Source: a virus
Strand: one strand, 5' to 3'
Virus record (IMG/VR): IMGVR_UViG_3300030012_002475
Coordinates: 1-32,591 of that record
DNA: 32,591 nt
A program made the position numbers and the translations under genes. Shown one piece after another: positions 6,691 to 15,452 of this stretch (position 1 is its first letter; each line of letters starts with the position of its first letter). The notes under the pieces are model-generated. The model saw only the letters and a program-made list of their open reading frames with translations, was not told where the DNA came from and searched no databases.

Positions 6691-6740
6691 TCTCTGGAAA
6701 TGGTGTTTTATCTTTTTTCACCTTTCATTAAACCCGTCGG

Positions 6741-6770
6741 GGCCGAGGTTATTCTCGGCCTTTATTTTTT
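6741..6770 (+). terminator. Rho-independent terminator ending the early operon
   Basis: A perfect 7-bp stem GGCCGAG/CTCGGCC encloses the loop GTTATT at 6741-6760 and is followed by TTTATTTTTT at 6761-6770. This is a strong intrinsic terminator for rightward transcription. On the other strand no T-tract follows, so it should not stop leftward late transcription. It isolates the next gene, which has its own promoter starting six bases later. Confidence 0.88.
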
Positions 6771-6775
6771 AGGGC

Positions 6776-6804
6776 TTGACAAGATTATCTTTTTCAGCTG
6801 TAAT
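6776..6804 (+). promoter_or_regulatory. Near-consensus sigma70 promoter
   Basis: TTGACA at 6776-6781 is a perfect -35. Exactly 17 bases later TGTAAT at 6799-6804 matches the -10 consensus at five of six positions. It directly follows a terminator, so it is an isolated promoter. The expected transcription start, about seven bases after the -10, coincides with the ATG at 6811, predicting a leaderless message. It is the best host-type promoter I found in the window. Confidence 0.82.
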
Positions 6805-6810
6805 AATTGG

Positions 6811-7179
6811 ATGATAAAATATAAAACAAAATATGAATGGGTGGTTGAGCCATTAAATGAAAACGATGACATCATTGACCCTAACTACAGAGAAAATCTG
6901 GACGACTATCAGCCTTCGGACATCAAGCTAGACGAAGTAAAAAAACATATGCCAGAGACTGTGCGTTTGGAATTCGCTTTAGTTGTACGCATCTACAAAC
7001 AAGAAGAAGATTTTGAGCCAGACTTGCTAGAGCAAGAGTACGCATACGTTGAAAATGGCAACTTACCAGATAGGTTTGAATACGGGTACCCAGTGCCGAA
7101 GTACAAACGCCGGGAACTAGAAAGATTTAAAAAGAAGCACGGCGATGTTTTACTATCGTCTTTAATAAGAGGCAAGTGA
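6811..7179 (+). CDS. Independently transcribed protein of unknown function
   Basis: The 122-residue protein starts at the ATG at 6811, right at the predicted +1 of a strong promoter. An in-frame start at 6700 would run through the terminator and promoter and is not credible. The protein is rich in charged residues and tyrosine (about ten), mildly acidic overall and basic at the C-terminus (YKRRELERFKKKHG). No known domain, signal peptide or membrane segment is visible. It is separated from the early operon by a terminator, and its last 18 bases overlap the stop end of the convergent late operon. A self-contained gene with its own promoter at an operon edge is typical of accessory genes that act on the host or on other phages. 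That role is inference. Confidence 0.72.
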   Translation: MIKYKTKYEWVVEPLNENDDIIDPNYRENLDDYQPSDIKLDEVKKHMPETVRLEFALVVRIYKQEEDFEPDLLEQEYAYVENGNLPDRFEYGYPVPKYKRRELERFKKKHGDVLLSSLIRGK

Positions 7180-10100
7180 ACCTCTAAGTCGCATGGCCTT
7201 TAATACATCATCAGTAATGATGCCCTTCCTGCGATACTCGTTAATCAAAACTGAGTTGGTTGCACCTACACCAAGAACATTCATCAGCATTTCAGCCCTT
7301 TCGGAAACCCCCAAACTGAGTAAGCTTCTGTCAAACTCGCTTATGTTTCTTCTAGCATAGGTTTGTTCCTGCCTGAGCTTGGACAGGAGAGCCTTGCGTA
7401 CTTTGATATTCCCCTTGGTATTGGCAAAGATGTTTCTCCTTGTCTCTGCAAACGTGCTTCCTTCAATGGCTTCATAAGCATCAGACATTGTGTCTGCCTT
7501 GATGTAGTCAATTGGCTTAGTTTTGTTTTGGGATATTTGAATTACGTCCGAGTTGGATACGTTGCTATCCTTGAATGTCTTGATAGCTTCATCGTCACTA
7601 AGACCAAGAGTCTTTAGGGAATCATAAACCGTCATCAACTTGTTCATTGATGCGTCTCTGTCTTGATTGGCTTTTTGATAAAGCCTCTGACGCACATCCT
7701 CTGGGGTGTTCTCATCCAAGTTGTTGTAACGACCCTTAATAATCCTTATGTTTTCGTTGGACGGCCTAATTTTATATCTTGTATCGTCTATACTGAAGGA
7801 GGTTTGTCTAATTCCTATCAGTCTCATCAGTAACTGATTCTCTGTGTAATCTCCAGTTCCATTCAAGGCTTCAACCCACTTGTCCAGTTCTCTAGTAATA
7901 CCCGGAGTCAAAAGCTCTTTGAAGAAAAACTTTGTCCTATCTATGGTGCTGGCAAACTTATCCTCGCTCACGGAAATGGGCCTTCCGTAAGTATCTTGAT
8001 TCCTCAAGGCATTTCCAAGTGATTGAAACATAAAGCTTCCTTCGCCAAAAAACTGATCGGACATAATAGAAGCAACATCCCTCATTCCAGCAGCAGGAGC
8101 TTTGCCGCTTGATAAAGCGTTAAATATTCTGTTGAACTCAGAGAAAGGATTTATGTAGGCAGCATTGATATATGTTCCAGACCTGCCGTCTGGGTTCATA
8201 TTTATAATCAAGTCCTTGGACCTGTCATAGTCGGGTATAACAGTGTTCTTCAGAGCTTCCATCTTTTCAGAGTCAATGCCATTGCTTTCATTGAGGGCTT
8301 TTACACCCATACCAAATGCGGCTGTTATCCCTGCAAGTATTACACCACGCTTAACTCCCTCGCCTTGAATGGCTTTGCGGTTTGCGTTGGCAAGAAGCTC
8401 GTCGCTAAAGCCAAGTCCCTTGCCGAAGGTTCCACCTCCTAGCTTTGCAGGACCAGACATCTTTATAATAGATGTTACGTTATTCCATAGATTTCTGTGA
8501 AGTTCTGCGGTAAAAGAAATAAAAGGATCAACAACCCCTAACGCCGAAAACTGCCTCAATGATTTGTTGAGCTTATTGTAATTTTGATAAGTGTCGTTGG
8601 TGAAGAATGCGGCACCCCTTTCAATCTCCTCAAGGTAGCGAGAATCCGCCATACCTGCTGGCTTAGGAAACATTTCCCTAAATTTGTTTATGTTGCTCTT
8701 CCAAACCAAATAACGGAAAGCGTTGTCAGTAACTTGATAGCTCTTGCTCAACGGATCAAATACCTTGTTGGCAAACTTGCCGATGCTGCCATCTCCTAAA
8801 GCTCTTACGGTATCAGAGCTTGCTACATCAGCACCCATCATTCCGTACTTACGCATCTTGCCAACGTCGTCTATCAACGCTTGCGTTTGCTTTGCATCAA
8901 GACCCTTTCTGGCCGCCCTTGAAACTGGATCTCCTATAGCTTGAGCCAATCCCTCCATCGTCCCGAACTCGTCAAGGGACATTCTTATACCCTTTCTCAA
9001 ATCAGAACCAATCAAGTTGAAGTTTCCAGAAGCCAAAGCAGTTATTGCTCCACCCATAGCGTTTGTTGAATATGCTATAGGACTGGCTATAACTTTAACA
9101 GCTTTACTTGCCCCAGCTAAAGTTCCATAGAGATCCTTGAACTGTTTTACAAATCTAGTTGTTGAATCCAAAGCCTCACTTGTGGCTTTATTAACCATAC
9201 CGGAATCAACGATTTCGTTGACAGCTAAGGCAACTTCTTCGGGAGCGTTGCCAACAATGGCTCCATTGAAAAAACTAACCTCCTTGGGATTTTGAAATTG
9301 AATAAATGGAGCTTCGGTTGCTTTGCCATCTATTGATACTATATTAAGCTTACCTTGTTGCTGCAAATCCCTAAGCAAAACTTCCTGAGCTTTTAACCCA
9401 GAAACTCTTTTGGCCAATTTACTTATAGTTCCAAAAAGATTTTCAGCAACATCAGGCTTTCCTGTTATTGGATCTTTCAATTCAGCACCAAGAAAATCAG
9501 TAAGCTCCTTCGGCATTGATCTATTCTTATTGAGCAAAATGTCGCTTGTCCTGAATTCATCTTGTATCTTTCTTTTGCTAGGAGAAGAGGCTACTCTGTT
9601 TTTGGGGTTTGCCGATCTTCTAAGATAAGTTCTGTTTATGTAGTCCTCGGCAGCTTCCCTTTGGGCTCTCAAACGATCTTCCCCTTTTAAAATCTTGCCA
9701 GTCGCATCACTCTTATACTCAGCACCAGATATAGATTCATCGTTCTTTACCATCCAGTTTATCAAGGCCTTCTTAGAATCCTTGCTAGGAGAATATTTTA
9801 CGCTCTCAAAAAGTTGATACTCTTGGGTAAGGTAGTTTTGAAGTTTAATGCTTTCGGCTATACTTTGTTTACTAGATATATCTCCTCCGGACTCATCCAA
9901 TATAGATCTCAATGCAATAGATTCATCCTTTCCTACAAAACCATCTATGGTTTTGGGCTCAACAAACTCAAGCAGCTCTGTTTGTAATTTTGTTCTGTGG
10001 GCTTTCCATTGATTTAAATCAGCTTCAAGCCTAGACAAATATTCAGGAAGCTTTGCTCTCCTTACAAACCTTCCCCTGTCTCCTCTTAATCTACCCCCAA

Positions 10101-11160
10101 AAGCTTCTTGAACAAATTCCCCAGTCTCATGTGGAGATGTGACATATCTCCTTATATCTTCCATGATATTGGAATTAGGATCTTTCTGTATTTCTGTCTT
10201 TATCTCCTTCCTTATCCTGCCACCAAGAGCGTCGGCTTCATCTACCATTCCCTGTATAGCAGATATTTGATTGTTAAGTTCTTTGCCAAATACTGTAGAT
10301 GGAGCAACAGTATTAAGCATCTTGGTTAGAATATTTCCCTGAACAACATCAGCTCCAGAAATTGGATCTCTGGAATATATAAGAGCCTTTAAACTAGCCT
10401 CACTTATGGCGTTCCTTCTGGATAGTGAAACAAACTTATTAAACTTATTATTGAGTTCAGATTCTGGAAAATCTCCAACAATGTCTTCTCCAAGCTGTTT
10501 TAAAAAATCAATCTTGTCTTGGTAAGACATGGTTTTCCAGCTTTTATTGGCATCCTCCGTGACATCTATCGCAGACTGCTCCAAGCTTTTACCAAGACCT
10601 TTTCTTTGAACTGAACCAAGAACGCCGCCAAGAGTCCCTCCAATAAGACCACCAAATCCACCATACTTCAAAACCTCGTCATAGGTTGGTAGATTCCCAT
10701 CATTGATTAAATTCTCTACAGTAATTTCAGAGATGCCAAGAGCTGATCCACGGAAAGCCTCTCGCTGTACGGCACCGGGAATAGTTTTAGTGCCATATTT
10801 GTTTAAGCCCTTGGCAGCATTGTTAAGGGCTTTTGTTATAGTGCCAGCCTTACTAGCCCCTTTTATTCCAGCGGCTCCGGGTATTAAATTAACTACGCTG
10901 GCGGCAACCGCCCTTCCCAAATTAAATGGCTCGTCGTTTATCGACTGATTAACAACGCTCCCAAGAAACCCACCAGCAAGAGCTATTGGAACATAACCAA
11001 TTCCAGTTGCGGCACCAAGAGCTTGAGAAGTTCCAGCAATACCAACCTCCGCTCCAAGGCCACCAAGAATTGAAGCAAGTCCCGGAGACTCTGCCAAACG
11101 ACCCTTCTCCTCGTCTGACTCAAAGGGATTTATATAGTTTCCGTATTGGTCAAAAGGCAT
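7162..11160 (-). CDS. Large internal virion / DNA ejection protein
   Basis: At 1332 residues this is the largest gene. The N-terminal 190 residues hold glycine- and alanine-rich hydrophobic stretches with zipper spacing (around 28-60, 85-105 and GGFGGLIGGTLGGVLGSV near 167). The remainder is long, polar and mostly helical. Last position in a podovirus tail block, size and membrane-active glycine zippers match the T7 gp16-like class of ejection proteins, which leave the capsid and form a conduit across the cell envelope. No lytic transglycosylase motif is apparent, unlike T7 gp16. It overlaps the upstream gene by TAATG and converges with the 6811 gene. Sequence identity to gp16 is not claimed. 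Confidence 0.72.
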   Translation of the reverse strand: MPFDQYGNYINPFESDEEKGRLAESPGLASILGGLGAEVGIAGTSQALGAATGIGYVPIALAGGFLGSVVNQSINDEPFNLGRAVAASVVNLIPGAAGIKGASKAGTITKALNNAAKGLNKYGTKTIPGAVQREAFRGSALGISEITVENLINDGNLPTYDEVLKYGGFGGLIGGTLGGVLGSVQRKGLGKSLEQSAIDVTEDANKSWKTMSYQDKIDFLKQLGEDIVGDFPESELNNKFNKFVSLSRRNAISEASLKALIYSRDPISGADVVQGNILTKMLNTVAPSTVFGKELNNQISAIQGMVDEADALGGRIRKEIKTEIQKDPNSNIMEDIRRYVTSPHETGEFVQEAFGGRLRGDRGRFVRRAKLPEYLSRLEADLNQWKAHRTKLQTELLEFVEPKTIDGFVGKDESIALRSILDESGGDISSKQSIAESIKLQNYLTQEYQLFESVKYSPSKDSKKALINWMVKNDESISGAEYKSDATGKILKGEDRLRAQREAAEDYINRTYLRRSANPKNRVASSPSKRKIQDEFRTSDILLNKNRSMPKELTDFLGAELKDPITGKPDVAENLFGTISKLAKRVSGLKAQEVLLRDLQQQGKLNIVSIDGKATEAPFIQFQNPKEVSFFNGAIVGNAPEEVALAVNEIVDSGMVNKATSEALDSTTRFVKQFKDLYGTLAGASKAVKVIASPIAYSTNAMGGAITALASGNFNLIGSDLRKGIRMSLDEFGTMEGLAQAIGDPVSRAARKGLDAKQTQALIDDVGKMRKYGMMGADVASSDTVRALGDGSIGKFANKVFDPLSKSYQVTDNAFRYLVWKSNINKFREMFPKPAGMADSRYLEEIERGAAFFTNDTYQNYNKLNKSLRQFSALGVVDPFISFTAELHRNLWNNVTSIIKMSGPAKLGGGTFGKGLGFSDELLANANRKAIQGEGVKRGVILAGITAAFGMGVKALNESNGIDSEKMEALKNTVIPDYDRSKDLIINMNPDGRSGTYINAAYINPFSEFNRIFNALSSGKAPAAGMRDVASIMSDQFFGEGSFMFQSLGNALRNQDTYGRPISVSEDKFASTIDRTKFFFKELLTPGITRELDKWVEALNGTGDYTENQLLMRLIGIRQTSFSIDDTRYKIRPSNENIRIIKGRYNNLDENTPEDVRQRLYQKANQDRDASMNKLMTVYDSLKTLGLSDDEAIKTFKDSNVSNSDVIQISQNKTKPIDYIKADTMSDAYEAIEGSTFAETRRNIFANTKGNIKVRKALLSKLRQEQTYARRNISEFDRSLLSLGVSERAEMLMNVLGVGATNSVLINEYRRKGIITDDVLKAMRLRGSLASY

Positions 11161-12398
11161 TATTTGCCACCACTTAGAAAGTTCAGCGTAGCCCTAGCGA
11201 TACCCGGAACCGTGTAATTCAACGGGTTCAAAAACGGATTCCCTCCCCCATTGGCTGAACGTGATTCAGCACTCTGCAAGAAAGAAGAAGAGGGACGGAA
11301 ATCTGGAATTGGTAAACCCAAAACCCTAGCCTCCCTATTGGCCTGTATCCTGAACAAGTCATATGCGTCTCCAATACTTTTAACTGTTGCCTGATCTCCT
11401 GCGAGTTCAGCTTCTTCCAATTCAGCCTGTAGCATCCTAGCTTTTTCCTCAGGAGTTTTTGACTCAAACGCTTCTTTAGCAGCATTAGACATTCCACCCG
11501 TGTATAAATCAATGGTTCGTTGATTTTTAAACAAAGGATCTGTTTCGGCCAACTCAGTTCTTTGAATGGCCGTCTCTACTCCTACACCTTCAGCTTGCTT
11601 TGAAAACAATTCAGCCCTTCCCTCTATCTCGCCTATCTCTGCCCTAGATTCCCTTTTAAGTCTTTTTTCCTGCTTATTTTGCAAGGCCAATTTATCTTTA
11701 TGAAACTTGTTGTTTTGCCTCAATTGCTTATCCAATTGTCTAATATTGGATCTGATTTCCCTTTTCTGACTAGCCTTAGCAGCGTCCAACTGGGTCTTTA
11801 GGTTTGCCTTTTCTGCGTTAATTTCAGCATTAACAACATCAAGCCTACCTTTTATTTCGCCTGCACTAATTGTTTTTCTTGTTTCAGCCTCAATATTGGC
11901 AATTTCTTTTTGTAGATTAAAGCCCGCTCGAGCCAGCTTACCTTCTTGAGTCAGCGTTTCTTTTCCCAAATTCAGAGTTCCCTTTTGATATGCTGCATCA
12001 GCTTCCTGAGCTGCCTGTTTAATAGCCGTTTCTTGTTGGGCATTTCGGAAATCAGCTTCTGTTCTCCAAGCATTAAGGGTGTCTTGTAGAATAGAATTAG
12101 CCAATCTAGGTGGAACTTTTTTCTCACTTACTAACCTTCTAAATTTAGCCTGATCTAAGCTTTTGAATCCAGTGGGGTTTCCCTCTTCATCCTCTTCATC
12201 AATAGTAGACTGATCTAAAATTTCAGCTATCTTTGCGTCTGTCTTACGTTGAGCCTGATCCTGAACAACACCAGCAATGGACCTGCCAAGGTTGGCATAC
12301 ATCTGTCCCGTTGCCGCTCCAGCTTGTGAGAGTGCCTGTATTGCCGCAGGGTTTACGGCCCCCAATCGGGGATCAACTGTGCTACCTAATATTGCCAT
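11160..12398 (-). CDS. Internal virion protein, coiled-coil
   Basis: A 412-residue protein that is almost entirely helical. Residues from about 110 to 260 are a charged coiled coil with repeated AEINAEKANLKTQLDAAKAS-like heptads. The N-terminus is alanine-rich and the C-terminus becomes glycine and proline rich (NGGGNPFLNPLNYTVPG). It lies between two other large helical proteins in the tail end of the late operon. That matches the middle internal virion protein (T7 gp15-like position) involved in genome ejection. No enzymatic motif is visible. The function is inferred from architecture and gene order rather than from a recognised family. Confidence 0.62.
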   Translation of the reverse strand: MAILGSTVDPRLGAVNPAAIQALSQAGAATGQMYANLGRSIAGVVQDQAQRKTDAKIAEILDQSTIDEEDEEGNPTGFKSLDQAKFRRLVSEKKVPPRLANSILQDTLNAWRTEADFRNAQQETAIKQAAQEADAAYQKGTLNLGKETLTQEGKLARAGFNLQKEIANIEAETRKTISAGEIKGRLDVVNAEINAEKANLKTQLDAAKASQKREIRSNIRQLDKQLRQNNKFHKDKLALQNKQEKRLKRESRAEIGEIEGRAELFSKQAEGVGVETAIQRTELAETDPLFKNQRTIDLYTGGMSNAAKEAFESKTPEEKARMLQAELEEAELAGDQATVKSIGDAYDLFRIQANREARVLGLPIPDFRPSSSFLQSAESRSANGGGNPFLNPLNYTVPGIARATLNFLSGGK

Positions 12399-12410
12399 AA
12401 TTTTCCCTAT

Positions 12411-15089
12411 CTATTTGTAATGCTTCTTTACTATTGAGGTCATCCACTTTCGGATGAAAGACTTAATAAATGGTTTGTTGCTAATAAACTCAGCAAACCG
12501 CTCACCATGCTTGATGTAAATTTTGCGGAACCAAGAAGGAGCTTCATCCAGAAGCCAACCTCTGAACAATAACCACATTGGATTGTTTTGTCCATAAACT
12601 TCTCTGGCTACCCAACAAAAAGGCAGTGCTTGTGCTATTCCTCCGCCAAGAGCACCAAGACCACCAAACAATCCACCTTGAGCTTGGGCCGAACCAGCCA
12701 TTGCTCCAGCTTGTAGAGCTGTCTGATTAGCCTGTTGCTGTAGAGCCATATTGACACCCAACATTGGATCGGTTGCTTGTGGTGTGGTTCCGTACATTGC
12801 TTGTTGCTGACCCATACCAAGAACTTGCAGTCCTTCAGCTTGAGAAGCAGGGCGACCAAAGAACGCTCCAATGTCTGGACCCATAGCCCTTTGCATTTGA
12901 AATGCTTGACCTAAACGCCTGTCGTCCTGTCCAGCCAATGCTTGCTGTTGGGCAAATCGCTGTTGTTCAAGACCAGCTTGTTGACCAAATAAACTAGCCA
13001 ATGCCGCATCTCTCTGAGCCTGTTGCTGAAACTGTTGCTGCTCAATTCCAGCTTGTTGTGCAAATTCTTGTCCAGCAAGACGAGCCTCTTGTCCCGCAAA
13101 AGCTGCTTGTTGACCAGCAAGACCTGCTTGCTGCCCTATAACCTGAGCTCGCATTGCATCCTGTTGAGCCTGCTGCTGTGCAAAACGAGCTGCCTCTTGT
13201 GCTCCAACACCAAACTCCCGAAGCTGCTGTTGTCTTCCAGCCATTTCTGAAGCAAACCCAGCTTGAGCAATGTCTTGGGCCAGTCCGGTTCCTTGTAGCT
13301 GTTGACCCATGCGAGCCTGCTCTAGTCCACCAGCAGCCTGCAAAGCTTGCTGCTGCAAGCCAGCTTGCTGAGCCTGTAAACCAGCAGCGGTGCTGGTTGC
13401 ACCAACGCCCATTTGCTGCATGGCCCTCTGTTCAGCCAAACGCTGTTGAGCCAATGCCTCGGTTTGTCCTGCAAACTGACCGCCCATGCCCATGCGTTGC
13501 AATTCTTCTGCTGTACGCGCTTGCTGCATGGCTTGTTGCTGACCAAGAAGCTGCTGTGCAGCCATAAGGTCTTGGGCTTCATCAGCTCTGCGAGCCTCAG
13601 ACAATCTACCAGCAACACCAGCCGCAGTAGAAGTGTCCCTAACCCTGCCTTGACGTTGACCCAACGCAAGGGCTTCCTGCTCTATTTGTCTTTGCTGTGT
13701 AGGAGAAAGTGTTCCTGCACTTTCAATTAAACCACCAATACGTTGCTGAAGAGCCTGCTCTTCTGGAGAAGCTCCAGCAGCTTGAAATCCTAGTTGCTGT
13801 AAAGCCTGCTGTTGTAACGCTTGCTCTACATCCGAAGCTGCACGTTGATCAGCACCTAAAGCTTGCTGTCCAAACCGACTAAGAGCTTGAGCCTCATCCG
13901 AAGGAGCTTGATCAGCCGCTCGCAACAAAGCCTGTTCTGCTGCACCAGCTTGTGGTCCTGACAACAGCTTTTCAATTTGACTAGCAACAGTTTGCTGATC
14001 GGCTGTCTGCCCCATTGCAGGTTGACCAATAAGATTTGCAGCTTCTTCTCTGGCCTGTCTTCCAAGTTCTCCACCGGGAACTCTCTGACCCACTGTTTGA
14101 GCTAGGTTACCAAGCGCATCCTGAGCTTGACCAAGATTGGCTCCAGCAGCCTGAAGGCCCTCCCTTGCTGCACCAACTCCAGTCTGTGCCTGTGTAGTGG
14201 GATCTCCACGTTCAGCTAAATTTGTAGCAAGAGTTCTAAAGCTTGCCTGTGCTTCTGAAGGGCTTTGAGTGCTTATCTGCTCTGCTCTTCGCGTCGCTAG
14301 GTCTGCAAGATTTTGAGAAGCTGGATCAGATTTCCTGTACAGATCTACAAGGTCGGGAGCCAGTTGGCTTATTGTGTCAAACTCACCCTTGGCCGCAGCG
14401 TCTTTTAATCTTCTGCCTACCTCTGCTTGGCTTTCAACTGCCCTTCTGGACAGTTCAATCAGTCCGGGATTTTCTCCTAAAACAGCATCGGCAGCCTTAT
14501 CAAATCTGGTTTGCAATGTTGCAATGGCATCATCGCTCAAATCTCCGCTTTCTTTTAACGCCTGAAGTTCTGATGCAAGGTTTTCAACCTCTCTGGCGTT
14601 CCTTTCTTTTTGCTGTGTACCAAAACGCTCTTGTCTTTGTTCTGGGCTAAAACCTATTTCTGCGTTTATGGTGTCTAGTGTTGCTTGAAACGCTTCTTTG
14701 TTCTCACCACCCGCAGCAACAAGATCTGTGTACTCATCTTTCAGATTACGCAAACGTGCTAGTTCTGCACTATCATCATAAGTGTCGCCCTTACTAGAAA
14801 GCCTATCAATGTCACCTTGTATTCTTGCTTCGGCAGAACGTCTTTCTTGTTGTGCTCGTTCAAGGTTTTGTTGAGCCGTATCTCTAGCCTCAGAAGTTGC
14901 CCTAGTAACGCCACCCAGCAAAGCTGTTTGAGCATCCTGCAAGGCAAGCTGCTGCATCGGACCACGCAATGCGGTTTCAGCCGCAATTATGTCTGGAGTT
15001 GCTTCTCTGTAAGCCCTAGAAGTGTCCCTTATTTGTTGAGCTACATCTATCGGCTGAACTTGTGGTGCGTCTATTCTTGTGCTACCCAT
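12411..15089 (-). CDS. Gln/Ala-rich internal virion protein with CWVAREVYG tail domain
   Basis: This 892-residue protein is dominated by alanine and glutamine. Most of residues 1-800 form long helices with dense Q and A runs, suggesting a rod or pore-lining bundle. The last 68 residues (825-892) are completely different: a compact tryptophan-rich basic domain starting CWVAREVYG, with FRGWLL, PSWFRKIY, HGERFAEF and IKSFIRKWM blocks. That tail domain recurs at the C-termini of many phage structural proteins, but its function is unknown to me. The gene starts 12 bases after the small upstream gene and precedes two further internal virion proteins. It is likely the first ejected internal protein or a tail-core component. 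Confidence 0.62.
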   Translation of the reverse strand: MGSTRIDAPQVQPIDVAQQIRDTSRAYREATPDIIAAETALRGPMQQLALQDAQTALLGGVTRATSEARDTAQQNLERAQQERRSAEARIQGDIDRLSSKGDTYDDSAELARLRNLKDEYTDLVAAGGENKEAFQATLDTINAEIGFSPEQRQERFGTQQKERNAREVENLASELQALKESGDLSDDAIATLQTRFDKAADAVLGENPGLIELSRRAVESQAEVGRRLKDAAAKGEFDTISQLAPDLVDLYRKSDPASQNLADLATRRAEQISTQSPSEAQASFRTLATNLAERGDPTTQAQTGVGAAREGLQAAGANLGQAQDALGNLAQTVGQRVPGGELGRQAREEAANLIGQPAMGQTADQQTVASQIEKLLSGPQAGAAEQALLRAADQAPSDEAQALSRFGQQALGADQRAASDVEQALQQQALQQLGFQAAGASPEEQALQQRIGGLIESAGTLSPTQQRQIEQEALALGQRQGRVRDTSTAAGVAGRLSEARRADEAQDLMAAQQLLGQQQAMQQARTAEELQRMGMGGQFAGQTEALAQQRLAEQRAMQQMGVGATSTAAGLQAQQAGLQQQALQAAGGLEQARMGQQLQGTGLAQDIAQAGFASEMAGRQQQLREFGVGAQEAARFAQQQAQQDAMRAQVIGQQAGLAGQQAAFAGQEARLAGQEFAQQAGIEQQQFQQQAQRDAALASLFGQQAGLEQQRFAQQQALAGQDDRRLGQAFQMQRAMGPDIGAFFGRPASQAEGLQVLGMGQQQAMYGTTPQATDPMLGVNMALQQQANQTALQAGAMAGSAQAQGGLFGGLGALGGGIAQALPFCWVAREVYGQNNPMWLLFRGWLLDEAPSWFRKIYIKHGERFAEFISNKPFIKSFIRKWMTSIVKKHYK

Positions 15090-15101
15090 ATCTCTTCCTC
15101 T

Positions 15102-15452
15102 TTAAAAATCCCTGTAGTACATTACCCCTTCCCACATCTTCTTGTTTCCAAGACGTTCCATGTTGGGAAAAAAATTGCTGCCCTTGTCACACATTATGAA
15201 AGCCCGGTGAACGCCGTTTGAAGCATACTCCCCCTCAAGTTTCTTGATGGCCCGAACGCTGTCCAAAGCCTTTGCTCTCTTGCTGTCCATCCACCACCAA
15301 ACAAGTGGTGCAGCACCAACACTGGCAGAGCCAATGATGTCGCCATCCTTCCGTATGATGTGGGTTGGCATGACAACACTGTGGTTATCAGCTAACATAC
15401 GCTCTGACAAACGTGGCAAAGATCTTTCGGTAACGTGTGAAATGCTTATCAT
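15102..15452 (-). CDS. Small conserved tail-region protein, possibly GNAT-like
   Basis: This 116-residue protein has mixed alpha/beta character. Residues 25-55 look like two beta strands ending in a striking triple tryptophan (WWW at 52-54). A helix around 58-76 (KRAKALDSVRAIKKLEGEYA) and a strand with CDKGSNFFPNMERLG follow. The strand-helix-strand order and the motif near LG recall small N-acetyltransferase-like phage proteins, but the acetyl-CoA loop is not convincing. It overlaps the tail-fibre stop (ATGA) and precedes the internal virion proteins. It may be a structural accessory or an assembly factor for the fibre. Confidence 0.4.
   Translation of the reverse strand: MISISHVTERSLPRLSERMLADNHSVVMPTHIIRKDGDIIGSASVGAAPLVWWWMDSKRAKALDSVRAIKKLEGEYASNGVHRAFIMCDKGSNFFPNMERLGNKKMWEGVMYYRDF

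Noticed and set aside
6700-6810. N-terminal extension of the 6811 gene with a hydrophobic stretch
   Set aside because: The extension runs across a strong terminator hairpin and a near-consensus promoter, so the hydrophobic residues are translation of regulatory DNA.
13154-13567. Plus-strand open frames in the Gln/Ala-rich virion gene
   Set aside because: CAG/GCA-rich coding on the minus strand leaves several long frames open by chance; the products are low-complexity shadows.
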